Assembly (NCBI RefSeq): GCF_007971225.1
Contig: NZ_CP042435.1
Span: 4,901,501 to 4,965,500 of the forward strand
Reading direction: 5' to 3'
DNA from: Panacibacter ginsenosidivorans
GTDB taxonomy: Bacteria; Bacteroidota; Bacteroidia; Chitinophagales; Chitinophagaceae
Length of the DNA stretch: 64,000 nucleotides
The notes under the pieces were generated by a model. That model saw only the letters and a program-made list of their open reading frames with translations. It did not search any database and had not been told where the DNA came from. Positions within the stretch are counted from its first letter, which is position 1; each line of letters begins with the position of its first letter. Shown one piece after another: positions 18,090 to 26,903 of this stretch. Made by a program: the position numbers and the translations under genes.

Positions 18090-19181
18090 GTGACTGCTTA
18101 CGAATTTATTTTTTCAGACAAAACTTCACATCGGATTGCAAGGCACGCAATATTCTGGTTTGCTTTTATACTGTATTTTTTTATGTACAGGTTTTATGTT
18201 GGTGATATAAAATTTTTATCAGTAACTGATACATACCTTATACGATTAAAAAACATTCTTCTCTTTTTACCAGTTTCATTGTTTTATGCTTATCTCGGTC
18301 TTTACTTTTTGTTGCCACGCTATATACTAACCGAAAAATATTTCAAGCTTGTAGGCACCGTATTACTTATAAGCGTCGGCTTTATCGTATTATCATATTG
18401 GATAAGCACTCATTTAGATATAAAACTTGGATTTGATCTGCCATTGGAGCGTGCTGAAATTATTCGGCAGGTAGATTTTATTTATACAAATGGATTTGTA
18501 TTGCCATTTGTTGTTAGTGGGTTTGCTGTTGGCATTAAAATGAGCAAAAATTTTTACCTGCAACAAAAAAGAAATGAAGAGTTGGCCAAACAGAAAATTG
18601 ATGCAGAAGTTCAGCTTTTGAAAAGCCAGGTGCATCCAAGATTTTTATTTCATTCTTTAAACAGTATTTATAATGATATGCTTGATGGCGCAAGGCAATC
18701 TCCTGAGATGTTGCTCAAGCTTTCGGAATTGCTGAGTTATATTTTGTATGAAAGCAATAAAGCTGTGCCGCTTGATAAAGAGTTACTGCTGCTGAAAAAT
18801 TATATTGACCTGGAAAAGGCAGGCTGGGGACAAAACTTAACTGTAAATATTAAAGACGATATAAATTCAATTGAACAATCAATTGATCCGTTGTTACTAC
18901 TGCCAATGGCTGAATATATTTTTATTCATGCCGATAAAAATAAAAGGCAGCCAATGCATTTAACATTGAATGCGCAGGTGAAGCAACAAGTGTTTTATTT
19001 TATTATTGAAGGTGAGTCAACATTTGAAAAAACATTCTTAAAAGAAGATGTACAATTACTGCAAGTACAAAAAAGATTGAAGGCCCAATATCCGAATGGT
19101 TATGAGTTTAATTTAAGCAGCACCGAAAACAAAATAATTATATCTCTTTCACTTCAATTAAAAAATGAACACCTTAACTGA
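18090..19181 (+). CDS. LytS-type histidine kinase paralogue, probably catalytically inactive
   Basis: A 363-residue protein with four N-terminal membrane helices and a LytS-like cytoplasmic region. It aligns with the next gene along its length, which also supports the GTG start at 18090 (TAYEFIFSDKTSHRIARHAI against TRHDFIFTKKFPQRLYRHIA). The kinase motifs are eroded. The phosphoacceptor motif PHFLFN is PRFLFH here (SQVHPRFLFHSLNSIY), the N-box PFIENSFKHG is PMAEYIFIHA, and the glycine-rich ATP-lid motif is missing (EDVQLLQVQKRL). It may serve as a non-catalytic partner that heterodimerises with the intact kinase encoded 37 bp downstream, or as a ligand sensor. The inactivity call is inference from the residues. 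Confidence 0.82.
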   Translation: MTAYEFIFSDKTSHRIARHAIFWFAFILYFFMYRFYVGDIKFLSVTDTYLIRLKNILLFLPVSLFYAYLGLYFLLPRYILTEKYFKLVGTVLLISVGFIVLSYWISTHLDIKLGFDLPLERAEIIRQVDFIYTNGFVLPFVVSGFAVGIKMSKNFYLQQKRNEELAKQKIDAEVQLLKSQVHPRFLFHSLNSIYNDMLDGARQSPEMLLKLSELLSYILYESNKAVPLDKELLLLKNYIDLEKAGWGQNLTVNIKDDINSIEQSIDPLLLLPMAEYIFIHADKNKRQPMHLTLNAQVKQQVFYFIIEGESTFEKTFLKEDVQLLQVQKRLKAQYPNGYEFNLSSTENKIIISLSLQLKNEHLN

Positions 19182-19218
19182 CATTGTATAAAATTGAAAA
19201 AGAAACCCCTATTTAATA

Positions 19219-20325
19219 ATGACAAGGCATGATTTCATATTCACTAAAAAGTTTCCACAACGATTATATCGACATATAGCGTTTTGGTTTGCGTATTACT
19301 TGTTTTCATGGTTTGCCAGTCTTCACCCTTTTTTTGATAAAACGACACTTGGAAAGTATACTGTTGTGCATGGGGGAGAGTTGGTCATGCATGTTACAAC
19401 TCAAATATTCTTTTGCTATTTTATTATATACTTTTTATGGCCAAAATTCTTAGACAGGCGGCGCTACGTGTCTTTTGGAATCGGCGTCGCTCTTTCATTC
19501 ATTTTTATTTACGGTATTTTCTTTGCTGAAACCATCACAATTTTCAGGGCATTACATAATTATGCCGGAATGCCATTCTGGAATGGAACGCCTGTTATTT
19601 TATGGATAAATTTGGTTGGTGCTTTGAGTTATATGACAATGAGTATCGGTGTTACAATTGCCATCAAGGTTTTAAAGCGATTTTACATTAAGGTGCAGGA
19701 AAATCAACAGCTAACAAGAGAAAATGCAAACGCAGAATTGCAATTATTAAAAGCACAGATACACCCGCATTTTTTATTTAATACGCTGAACAACATCTAC
19801 TCATTTACATTAAATAAATCAATGCAGGCACCGCAACTTGTAATGAATTTGTCTGACACACTTCAATACATGATAACAGATTGCGAAGCTGACATGGTTT
19901 CCCTTCATCAAGAATTAAAAATGATAAAGGATTATGTGGATCTTGAAAAAGTGCGTTATGGGGATCGTCTTAATTTTACTGTTGAGATTTCCGGCGAAAC
20001 AGAAAATAAAAAAATTGTACCATTATTAATGATACCTTTTATTGAAAACAGTTTTAAACATGGCGCAAGCAAACTGTTGCATAATGCCTGGATAAAATTA
20101 TTCATCCAGGCTGATGAGACCATATTACATTTTACACTTACTAATAGTAAACCTTCGAAGGAAATATCTTTAGGAAAAGGCGGAATTGGATTAGTGAATG
20201 TAAAAAAGAGACTGGAGCTTTTGTATCCCAAAAATCATCTTGTCAATTTTGAGTCAACGGTGAATACATTCACAGTAAACATGCAGGTGCCGCTGATCAA
20301 TATTTCTGAAATACGATTAATATAA
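19219..20325 (+). CDS. LytS-type sensor histidine kinase
   Basis: A 368-residue membrane histidine kinase of the LytS/YehU family. Four hydrophobic helices (for example FGIGVALSFIFIYGIFF) precede the kinase domain. The phosphoacceptor motif KAQIHPHFLFNTLNNIYSF, the N-box IPFIENSFKHG and the G-box GKGGIGLVNVKKRLELLYP are all intact. It should phosphorylate the LytTR response regulator encoded 9 bp downstream. It lies second in a three-gene operon after the degenerate paralogue. The signal sensed is unknown. Confidence 0.93.
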   Translation: MTRHDFIFTKKFPQRLYRHIAFWFAYYLFSWFASLHPFFDKTTLGKYTVVHGGELVMHVTTQIFFCYFIIYFLWPKFLDRRRYVSFGIGVALSFIFIYGIFFAETITIFRALHNYAGMPFWNGTPVILWINLVGALSYMTMSIGVTIAIKVLKRFYIKVQENQQLTRENANAELQLLKAQIHPHFLFNTLNNIYSFTLNKSMQAPQLVMNLSDTLQYMITDCEADMVSLHQELKMIKDYVDLEKVRYGDRLNFTVEISGETENKKIVPLLMIPFIENSFKHGASKLLHNAWIKLFIQADETILHFTLTNSKPSKEISLGKGGIGLVNVKKRLELLYPKNHLVNFESTVNTFTVNMQVPLINISEIRLI

Positions 20326-20334
20326 AAAATTGAA

Positions 20335-21066
20335 ATGTCTAATGATAAAAGGATAGTCTGCCTTGCGGTAGATGATGAGCCACCTGCATTACAGGTGATA
20401 GAAAAATATATTACGGCAATACCATCACTGCAGCTAGTAGCATCCTGTAGTAATGCTGTCGAAGCGCTTACGGTATTGCAAAATACGCATGTAGATCTTA
20501 TGTTTCTCGATATACAAATGCCCCACATTTTCGGTACAGATTTTATGCGCACACTTTCTAACCCTCCCAAAGTAATATTCACAACGGCTTTCAGAAAATA
20601 TGCAGTAGATGGTTTTGAACTTGATGCAGTTGACTATTTGCTCAAACCAATTTCATTTGAAAGGTTTCTTAAGGCTGTAAATAAAGTAATGCGGTTGAAT
20701 ATTTCTACTGTAGAAGATAGTAGTAAGATTTCGTTAGCTGGTAAGGAAAATTTAGAAGATTCGTTCATCTACCTGCGTGCAGACAGAAAGAATATAAAAT
20801 TATTATTGAATGATATTCTATTTGTGGAAAGCCTCAAAGACTATATTAAGGTCATTACAAAAGATAAAACGATTATTGCAAAACAATCCATTTCATCTTT
20901 CGAAGAATCATTGCCGGCTGATAAATTCATTCGTGTACACCGTTCATTTATTATTGCGGTGAATAAAATTGATTCATTCAACCAGGAGCTTGTACAAATA
21001 AGCAAATACGAAATCCCCATCAGTCGCAGTTACCGCCATGAATTTGAAAAAGCACTAAAGAAATAG
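20335..21066 (+). CDS. LytTR family response regulator
   Basis: A 243-residue response regulator. The receiver domain (about 1-125) has the acidic pair D13/D14, the phosphoacceptor D59 in DLMFLDIQMP, the switch threonine in FTTAF and the lysine in YLLKPISF. The C-terminal LytTR DNA-binding domain (about 148-240) includes LLNDILFVESLKDYIKVITK, then FIRVHRSFIIAVNKI. LytTR proteins bind direct repeats upstream of target promoters; the divergent region upstream of this operon is a natural place to look. It is the last gene of the LytS-like/LytS/LytTR operon; a C-type IDR core follows 44 bp after the stop. Confidence 0.94.
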   Translation: MSNDKRIVCLAVDDEPPALQVIEKYITAIPSLQLVASCSNAVEALTVLQNTHVDLMFLDIQMPHIFGTDFMRTLSNPPKVIFTTAFRKYAVDGFELDAVDYLLKPISFERFLKAVNKVMRLNISTVEDSSKISLAGKENLEDSFIYLRADRKNIKLLLNDILFVESLKDYIKVITKDKTIIAKQSISSFEESLPADKFIRVHRSFIIAVNKIDSFNQELVQISKYEIPISRSYRHEFEKALKK

Positions 21067-21110
21067 AATGTTATTTTGTTCCAGACTTTAGTAAATTAAT
21101 TAAGCTTTCA

Positions 21111-21129
21111 TTGCGTCGCACTCTTGTAC
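21111..21129 (+). repeat. IDR core, C-type
   Basis: TTGCGTCGCACTCTTGTAC, 44 bp after the LytTR stop and 27 bp from the stop of the convergent O-methyltransferase gene. It faces the core at 21897. Confidence 0.85.
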
Positions 21130-21155
21130 GGTTTATTATTATGTCGGCATAAAAA

Positions 21156-21818
21156 CTAATTCACCACTGCTATTGCCATTCCATCATGCTCTTTTGCGCC
21201 AACATTTTGAATTATACATGCTGTTACTTCTTTTGTTGCTGCAAGTAATTTATTAAAACGATGCACACCAGCGACTCTTTCATCATCAGGATTTTCTTCC
21301 AGTACTTTTCCTTCGCGTATCACATTGTCTGCAATGATCAATGTTCCCGAATGAGATAACTTTAAAGCCCATTGAAAATATTCTGCATAGGGTTCTTTAT
21401 CTGCATCTATAAAGATCATATCAAATACCATATTTTCTTTTGCAAGTTCCGGTAACAGGTCAATTGCTTTTCCAACGCGTATCTCAACGATGTTGTCAAG
21501 CCCTGCACGTTTTATATTTTCTCTTGCCACATCTGCATGCAATTGCTCATATTCAAGACTAATAAGCTTACCATCTTTTGGCAATGCTCTTGCCATCCAT
21601 ATGGTACTGTATCCTGCAAGTGTACCAACCTCTAATATCTTTTTTGCATTACAAAGCTTTGCAAGTACCTGTAAAAATTTTCCCTGGCTGGCTGAAATAC
21701 TTATTTGTGGGATACCATTTTTTTCTATTGATTCAACAGTTGCTTTTAATGCATCATCTTCCGGTGCTACAAGATCGCAGATATAATTATCTACTGCTTC
21801 GAATAATTGCTGGTTCAT
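21156..21818 (-). CDS. class I SAM-dependent O-methyltransferase
   Basis: A 220-residue enzyme of the catechol/caffeoyl-CoA O-methyltransferase type. The SAM site is ILEVGTLAGYSTIWMARALP, with an acidic residue in LISLEYEQLHAD. Metal-binding and catalytic positions appear as FDMIFIDADKEPYAEYF and TLIIADNVIREGKVLE, corresponding to the family's Asp, Asp and Asn metal ligands. The length is typical. Substrate unknown, probably a small catechol-like compound. It stands alone between two inward-facing C-type IDR cores. Confidence 0.93.
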   Translation of the reverse strand: MNQQLFEAVDNYICDLVAPEDDALKATVESIEKNGIPQISISASQGKFLQVLAKLCNAKKILEVGTLAGYSTIWMARALPKDGKLISLEYEQLHADVARENIKRAGLDNIVEIRVGKAIDLLPELAKENMVFDMIFIDADKEPYAEYFQWALKLSHSGTLIIADNVIREGKVLEENPDDERVAGVHRFNKLLAATKEVTACIIQNVGAKEHDGMAIAVVN

Positions 21819-21896
21819 ATGCTGATTGTTTTGCTTTAAAAAATTTTAAAGCTAATGTATGCAATCTGCTGATAGTTTGCTGAAACTTATTATGCA

Positions 21897-21915
21897 GTAC
21901 AAGAGTGCGACGCAA
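21897..21915 (-). repeat. IDR core, C-type
   Basis: GTACAAGAGTGCGACGCAA on the plus strand, with G at the last position. It lies 79 bp upstream of the O-methyltransferase start and 85 bp beyond the stop of the beta-barrel gene. Confidence 0.85.
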
Positions 21916-21950
21916 GGAACGATGATTGCTGCAATACAGATTCGTAAATA

Positions 21951-21980
21951 AATAAACCCTTCCAAAAGGAAGAGTTTATT
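21951..21980 (-). terminator. hairpin terminator of the beta-barrel gene
   Basis: A stem AATAAACCCTTCC/GGAAGAGTTTATT with loop AAAA (one G.U on RNA) ends 20 bp beyond the minus-strand stop at 22001. The minus-strand 3' arm ends TTTATTTATTT. Confidence 0.6.
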
Positions 21981-22000
21981 AGGGAAATAAAGTTTATTAT

Positions 22001-22909
22001 TCAGAAAGAGAATGACATATGAATCATTGCCCTGGTTTTTGCTTCTGTTTGACCGGCAGCAAAACTCTGGCTGAATGGTAACTGTACGTTTCCCCCGATC
22101 GTTATTTTTCTTAGACCCAATTCAATGCCTGCAGCAGCCATTGCAAGATGACCGCCGGTAAAGTCAACTTTTGTGTTATTGAAATGATTAGTTGCTGAAT
22201 GTTGGTAAAGCAATCCAATATTTGGTGAGAGTGTTGCACTCTTCATCCTGGCAGCATAAAAGACAAAACTACTTGCATTAAAGCGATTGCCAAACTGGTA
22301 ATCTTCATTATTTTTTGTGTTGATCTTATAAGTGGCAGATGTGTTGATTCCGATTTTGTTGAAACGAAGATTATAAGAGCTGTTTAACAGAAAATCAATG
22401 CTGCCCGTGCCTGCCTGTGAGTTTACATCGCCGAGTTCAGTATTTGGATTATTTGGATCAATGTGATATTTACCTGTTGGCATTTTAATACCACCGCCGA
22501 TCCATAATTGTTGTGCGGTTGATCTGCCTTCGCCCATTTTGGTTTTATCAAGCAGTTTGTAATTTGCAAGAGCGGAAACATCACTTATACCGCTCATCTT
22601 TTTTATGCCATCATCTGTTTTCTGATAATTTATTTGGTATGGAATAAACCCGAGTATCTGCCATTTTTTTCCAAGGCTTATACCGCCCCATAATTCTATG
22701 GTATGATAATAGTCTTTGCTGAATTGTGTTTCGTCTCCCTTTATATGTGTTTGGTAAGGAAGATACTGGTAACGGAGGCCAATAAATCTTTTTTGAAAAT
22801 CAGGTAATAATCCGAGATAGAAATTACCAACCCCGCATCCGCAAAAAGGGCAGGCGAAAGATGACAATGTTATTGATAATACAAGTATAGTTAAGGTTAT
22901 CTTTTTCAT
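22001..22909 (-). CDS. outer-membrane beta-barrel (transporter-like) protein
   Basis: A 302-residue protein with a signal peptide (MKKITLTILVLSITLSSFA). A cysteine cluster CPFCGCGVG sits directly after it, and the body has alternating amphipathic strands ending in aromatic residues (GLRYQYLPYQTHI, IGINTSATYKIN, terminal MIHMSFSF), as in MetA-type outer membrane beta-barrels. The C-terminal phenylalanine fits recognition by the Bam machinery. The cysteine motif at the mature N-terminus recalls metal or haem handling, which is inference. The gene for a small Cys-rich envelope protein is the next one upstream on the same strand. Confidence 0.7.
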   Translation of the reverse strand: MKKITLTILVLSITLSSFACPFCGCGVGNFYLGLLPDFQKRFIGLRYQYLPYQTHIKGDETQFSKDYYHTIELWGGISLGKKWQILGFIPYQINYQKTDDGIKKMSGISDVSALANYKLLDKTKMGEGRSTAQQLWIGGGIKMPTGKYHIDPNNPNTELGDVNSQAGTGSIDFLLNSSYNLRFNKIGINTSATYKINTKNNEDYQFGNRFNASSFVFYAARMKSATLSPNIGLLYQHSATNHFNNTKVDFTGGHLAMAAAGIELGLRKITIGGNVQLPFSQSFAAGQTEAKTRAMIHMSFSF

Positions 22910-23016
22910 TTAGCATTTTTGAATAACAAATAATTGATCAATGAAAACTTTTCAGTTAATAAAAAAGTTAAGCTTTAATGTGCGTTGAATGTTTTTTGCT
23001 GAACATTGATATAAGC

Positions 23017-23036
23017 GTTGCAGTGTGCGACGCAAC
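23017..23036 (-). repeat. IDR core, C-type (divergent first bases)
   Basis: GTTGCAGTGTGCGACGCAAC on the plus strand; the GTAC end is degenerate. The following body (AGGCATTCAATAGCTGCAATG, then CCGGGTTCATAAA) is among the best-preserved copies. It ends 63 bp from the next minus-strand stop. Confidence 0.8.
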
Positions 23037-23099
23037 AGGCATTCAATAGCTGCAATGCAGCCGGGTTCATAAATATGCCACCAAAGCTTTAAGAGGTAA

Positions 23100-23471
23100 T
23101 TATGCTACAGATGGAGGATGAAAAAAGGTTCTGATGCATTGCTGCATAGCAAACTGAAAGGGATTGTATTGAAAGATTGAAACTACGGAAGGTAAAGAGG
23201 CTTCGGTAGTTAAATCATTATAGCAAAATAGTTGTAATTCGTTTTTTTCTTTTGAAGCGTTATTAAAAGGCTTGCTGCTGTTGGTTTCTTTCTCTAATTT
23301 TTTTACCATCTGGCATTGCCCGTTGCAATGCATTTGCGGCTTGTCTTTGTTCTCGCATTTGGCGGCAAATGAAGTTGTGTTAGTGTAATAGTCTGCAACA
23401 ACAATAGCATTGCTGAATGTCTGCGCCATAAAGGTCAGCAGCAAAAAAGCAGCTACAAATTGTTTTAACAT
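23100..23471 (-). CDS. small cysteine-containing envelope protein of unknown function
   Basis: A 123-residue protein with a signal peptide or anchor (MLKQFVAAFLLLTFMAQTFS). Its central segment CENKDKPQMHCNGQCQMVKK resembles a widespread Bacteroidota pattern of the type C.NKDKP..(H)CNGKC..KK. A polar linker and a C-terminal stretch with HPPS follow. The conserved Cys/His spacing could bind a metal, but no experimental role is known to me. It precedes the CPFCGCG outer membrane protein gene on the same strand, with an IDR between them. Confidence 0.65.
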   Translation of the reverse strand: MLKQFVAAFLLLTFMAQTFSNAIVVADYYTNTTSFAAKCENKDKPQMHCNGQCQMVKKLEKETNSSKPFNNASKEKNELQLFCYNDLTTEASLPSVVSIFQYNPFQFAMQQCIRTFFHPPSVA

Positions 23472-23562
23472 GCGGCAAAGATACTGTGATTACCAAAAGT
23501 AAAAATGATTTAAATCATATGGGTGAATTAATTTAGTGTTGTAAACAAGTGCTTATTATTCT

Positions 23563-25059
23563 TTATGTAAAAAGCACACTTATCAAAAGATAGATTGCTG
23601 AAATGATAAATAGTATTATCATCAGTGGCAGCATAAATTTTATCCACGTTTTATAACTTACGTTTACCATGGCCAGTGAAGGTAACGCCAGGCCTGTGGG
23701 TGTAATGATATTCATGATGCCCATGCCAAACAGATAAGCATTTACAATATGCTGGTTACCCATGCCAATCATAATACCAAGCGGCGCAATAATGGGCATG
23801 GTTAATACCGCCATTCCGGAAGAAGATGAGATAAAAATACTCAACACAAGAAAGAGTACAAGAATACTGATGATAAATAAACCAGGCGACATGCCTTCTA
23901 CAAGGTGTGATGCCTGGTATAATATTGAATCGCTGATATGGCCATCATTCAATATGATCGTCACACCTCTTGCAAGCCCTACAATGAATGCTACTGATAA
24001 CAAACTTTCTGCGCCTTTAATAATTTTTTCTACAAATATTTTTTCGTTCATCCGTATGATAATTGCCAGCATGATCGATGATGCAAAAAAAAGCGCAGAC
24101 ATTTCCAGCAGCCACCAACCCAATACTACTACACCATACACCAGCATTACAAAAGTTGCGGCAAAGAGTATCAGCACAAGTATATCGCGTTTGCTCATAG
24201 TTATATTTACGGATGTATCAATTGCTGCAAATCTTGGCGTTATTGGACCATCGTATTTTAAAACCATTGATGCAGACGGATCTCTCTTTATCTTTTTTCC
24301 ATAACGAAGTAAATATGTTATAGTAATGCCCACGCAGATAATAAACATAATTATGCGACCGGAAGTGCCAACAGTCCAATTAATGCCTGCTGCATTTGAT
24401 GCAATGATAACAGAAAACGGACAGGTTACTGCTACCATGGTGCCAATGTTCGATCCCAGAAAGATCACTGATACGGGCATCAGCAAATCATAGCCTGCAG
24501 CAAGAAATATGGGAACGAGTAATGGATAAAAAGCAAGTGTTTCTTCGGCCATACCAAAACTGCTGCCGCCCAATGCAAATAAAAAGGTAAAGATGATGAT
24601 AAGGCTGGTTTCTTTTCCTTTCATTTTTATGGCTAGCCTGCTGATCCCTTTTTCCAAAGCGCCTGACTCATAAAAAATGGAAATAAAGCCGCCGATGATG
24701 AGGATAAACAATATAATGTCTACCGTATCATACATGCCTTTAAACGGAGCTTGTAAAACACTTAGCAAACCTTGCCCGTTCCTGGGTTCACTATGATAAG
24801 ATCCCGGAACAGCTACAGGTTTTCTTATATCGCCATGTTGAAATTTTTCAAGTGTAATATTGATATGGATACTGTCAAGCGTATGTTGTGTAGCAGGTAA
24901 ACTAATATTGCCGTTATTCGAAACCAGTGTAAAATGATCTTGTTCAAAAGATAACCTGTTATAAGAGCCGGGAGGTACAAACCATGTGGCAATTGCTGCC
25001 AGGATTATAACAATCATTATTACAGTAAGAGGTGCGGGGAAGCTACGCTTTGGGGCCAT
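23563..25059 (-). CDS. YfcC family membrane transporter
   Basis: A 498-residue integral membrane protein with about 12 hydrophobic helices (for example LTVIMIVIILAAIATWFVPP and IILFILIIGGFISIFYES). The sequence after the second helix, ESGALEKGISRLAIKMKGKE, and the GGSSFGMAEETLAFYPLL segment are hallmarks of the YfcC/DcuC-like ion-transporter group. A loop of about 80 residues between helices 1 and 2 is extracytoplasmic. Substrate unconfirmed; relatives are described as C4-dicarboxylate or basic amino acid carriers. No operon partner is evident. Confidence 0.85.
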   Translation of the reverse strand: MAPKRSFPAPLTVIMIVIILAAIATWFVPPGSYNRLSFEQDHFTLVSNNGNISLPATQHTLDSIHINITLEKFQHGDIRKPVAVPGSYHSEPRNGQGLLSVLQAPFKGMYDTVDIILFILIIGGFISIFYESGALEKGISRLAIKMKGKETSLIIIFTFLFALGGSSFGMAEETLAFYPLLVPIFLAAGYDLLMPVSVIFLGSNIGTMVAVTCPFSVIIASNAAGINWTVGTSGRIIMFIICVGITITYLLRYGKKIKRDPSASMVLKYDGPITPRFAAIDTSVNITMSKRDILVLILFAATFVMLVYGVVVLGWWLLEMSALFFASSIMLAIIIRMNEKIFVEKIIKGAESLLSVAFIVGLARGVTIILNDGHISDSILYQASHLVEGMSPGLFIISILVLFLVLSIFISSSSGMAVLTMPIIAPLGIMIGMGNQHIVNAYLFGMGIMNIITPTGLALPSLAMVNVSYKTWIKFMLPLMIILFIISAIYLLISVLFT

Positions 25060-25223
25060 GCAAAAGATTTATGCAACAAATTAAGTCATCTGGTTGAATA
25101 AACAATTGCACAAGTCCGTTACTGTTTCAGTAAGATATGTAATTGGGGTTAATTATACAAAAATGAGCTGTGTAAGGTTAATAATAAAACGCCGGATATT
25201 TATTACATGTTAATATTCTGGTA

Positions 25224-25901
25224 TCAAACCGATAACTGTGAAGCCGGTGCTTTATCAACGTTGCCCGGAAATAAAAATAATTTTTTTCTCTCCAGTTCAT
25301 TCAGCATTTCAACGATCTCCATAGTAAGAAAAGAGAAATGAATACAAAGTACAAGCAGAAATATTTTATAATAAATTCCTTTAATCACGTCTGTTACAGA
25401 CGCCGGTGCATAAAAAATAAAAATGCAGTACAAAGAATAAATGATCACTAATGCAAGCTGGTATCTCCATTTATTAAGTATACGCCTTGCTGTATATTTT
25501 TCTCGTTCACTTATCGTATAAATATTAAAGATCTCATTCACTACTCTTCTTGGTATAAACAAATTTGCAAATGGAATTACCAATGCCAGAACTCTTGTAA
25601 ATGGTGTAAATCCATGTTCTATATTTCTGGAAGCTTCAATATTGCGGTACAACCTGTAGATCCAGCATAAGAACAACAAGATCCCCGAAACAAAAATGTA
25701 GATAATTATCCTGAAGCTCATTTTATTAATGTCTCCAATTAGTGTAGTTTCTCCGCTCAATATGGTTGAACCCTGCAATACCTTTTTAAAGAAGAGCAGT
25801 TTATAAACGCTAAATCCAAGATATAAGAAGATCGCTATCGTCTCAATAAACAAGACAAGAATAATGAACCTCGACAGGATATTGTTTTTAAAAGGGGCCA
25901 T
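25224..25901 (-). CDS. DUF4328 domain-containing membrane protein
   Basis: A 225-residue membrane protein with four to six helices. The segment LCWIYRLYRNIEASRNIEHG, then FTRVLALVIPFANLFIPRRV matches the DUF4328 pattern (W-x-Y-R, proline-asparagine at a helix end, basic exit). The function of DUF4328 is unknown. It ends with a short polar tail. A 164-bp gap separates it from the YfcC-type gene, so it may be an independent transcript. Confidence 0.75.
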   Translation of the reverse strand: MAPFKNNILSRFIILVLFIETIAIFLYLGFSVYKLLFFKKVLQGSTILSGETTLIGDINKMSFRIIIYIFVSGILLFLCWIYRLYRNIEASRNIEHGFTPFTRVLALVIPFANLFIPRRVVNEIFNIYTISEREKYTARRILNKWRYQLALVIIYSLYCIFIFYAPASVTDVIKGIYYKIFLLVLCIHFSFLTMEIVEMLNELERKKLFLFPGNVDKAPASQLSV

Positions 25902-26025
25902 GACAAGTGTTTTGGTCTTTCGATAACGTATTCAATCTTCGGATTATTTTATTAAGTGTTGAATTCCTGATATGGGAACAGTGGGAACTGCTTTTACCGG
26001 ACTGCAGCTAATTTCATTAAGCTTC

Positions 26026-26045
26026 GTTGCGTCGCACTCTTGTAC
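26026..26045 (+). repeat. IDR core, C-type
   Basis: GTTGCGTCGCACTCTTGTAC, an exact consensus copy, 94 bp beyond the stop side of the minus-strand proteasome-like gene. Confidence 0.88.
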
Positions 26046-26112
26046 GTTTGGGTTACGTATCGGCAAATAACAATGGTAAGATTGAATGCAAAGACACTGA
26101 GTATAAACTAAG
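26046..26112 (+). repeat. divergent third copy of the long direct repeat
   Basis: Directly after the IDR core, CGGCAAATAACAATGGTAAG then ATTGAATGCAAAGACACTGA matches the tail of the repeats at 28771-28896 and 29865-29988 (CGGCAAGTAATGAAGATAAG, ATTGGTTGCAAAGGCACAGG) with several substitutions. This ties the long repeat to the IDR. Confidence 0.6.
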
Positions 26113-26138
26113 ATCAAAGCCCTGCCGGTATTTATTTT

Positions 26139-26903
26139 TTACTGCTCTTTGATCATGAATATTTTCACCTCACCATTATTCACGGCCCTTTCAAATGTTG
26201 CAGTGTTGTAAAATTGTTTTCCCCTAAACTTATTTAAGGAAATAATTCTGTTATTAGGTTTTATCATTACTATCCTAAATGGCTTACCAGCTTTAAAAGC
26301 TTTATCTTCCTCCACATATTTGGTCATAGCTTTCATTGCTTTTACAGCAAGTTGACTACATGTTTCTTTAGGATTGTAGACACCAAAGTACTCTTTTGCT
26401 TTTGCATCTGTACATTCAAAAACAGAGTCTTTTTCATTAAAGGTGGTAAATGTATTATCAGGACTCCAGATAGTAACATAAGGTTTCCTTTTTTCAAATC
26501 CTGCAAAAATAAAAATGTTCTTACCCAGGTCATTTCTTAATTGTTTCTGATAATATTTTTTCATGTATTCAATATACCCGGTAATAGCTTTTGAAAATGT
26601 TTCTTTTTTCCTGTGAAGGCTGTTGTATTCTTTGAAGGTGGCGCTTAAAAAACGTGTACTATCCAGTATGCCATTGCCTTCGAAACAAACAGCAAAACCT
26701 TTTAAATTATACAGTTTGTCAATACCGTCTGCAATGCCTATTATTTCATTATTTCTTGATAAACTTAGCCTTGAATCTACTGCCAGCATAATACCGTCAA
26801 TTCCCGTTGCAACAAATATCAGCGTGCCATGTGCTTTTGTAAAAATTTGCTGAGACAAAACGAAAGAAGGTATAAACAGCAATAGCAGAAAAACCTTTTT
26901 CAT
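26139..26903 (-). CDS. secreted proteasome-type Ntn-hydrolase-like protein
   Basis: A 254-residue protein with a Sec signal peptide (KVFLLLLFIPSFVLS). The mature part resembles 20S proteasome subunits. HG|TLIFVATGIDGIML puts a threonine (T27) after glycine, as at the autocatalytic cleavage site of beta subunits. AVDSR then places Asp and Arg 16 and 18 residues later, matching D17 and R19 of proteasome numbering. K63 in DKLYNL fits K33, with a four-residue insertion. Downstream parts follow the fold: FAVCFEGNGILDSTRFL, a long helix ending IEYMKKYYQK, IFIFAGFEKRKPYVTIW, and AVKAMKAMTKY. Secretion of such a fold is unusual. The fold call is by motif; peptidase activity is inference. Confidence 0.7.
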   Translation of the reverse strand: MKKVFLLLLFIPSFVLSQQIFTKAHGTLIFVATGIDGIMLAVDSRLSLSRNNEIIGIADGIDKLYNLKGFAVCFEGNGILDSTRFLSATFKEYNSLHRKKETFSKAITGYIEYMKKYYQKQLRNDLGKNIFIFAGFEKRKPYVTIWSPDNTFTTFNEKDSVFECTDAKAKEYFGVYNPKETCSQLAVKAMKAMTKYVEEDKAFKAGKPFRIVMIKPNNRIISLNKFRGKQFYNTATFERAVNNGEVKIFMIKEQ

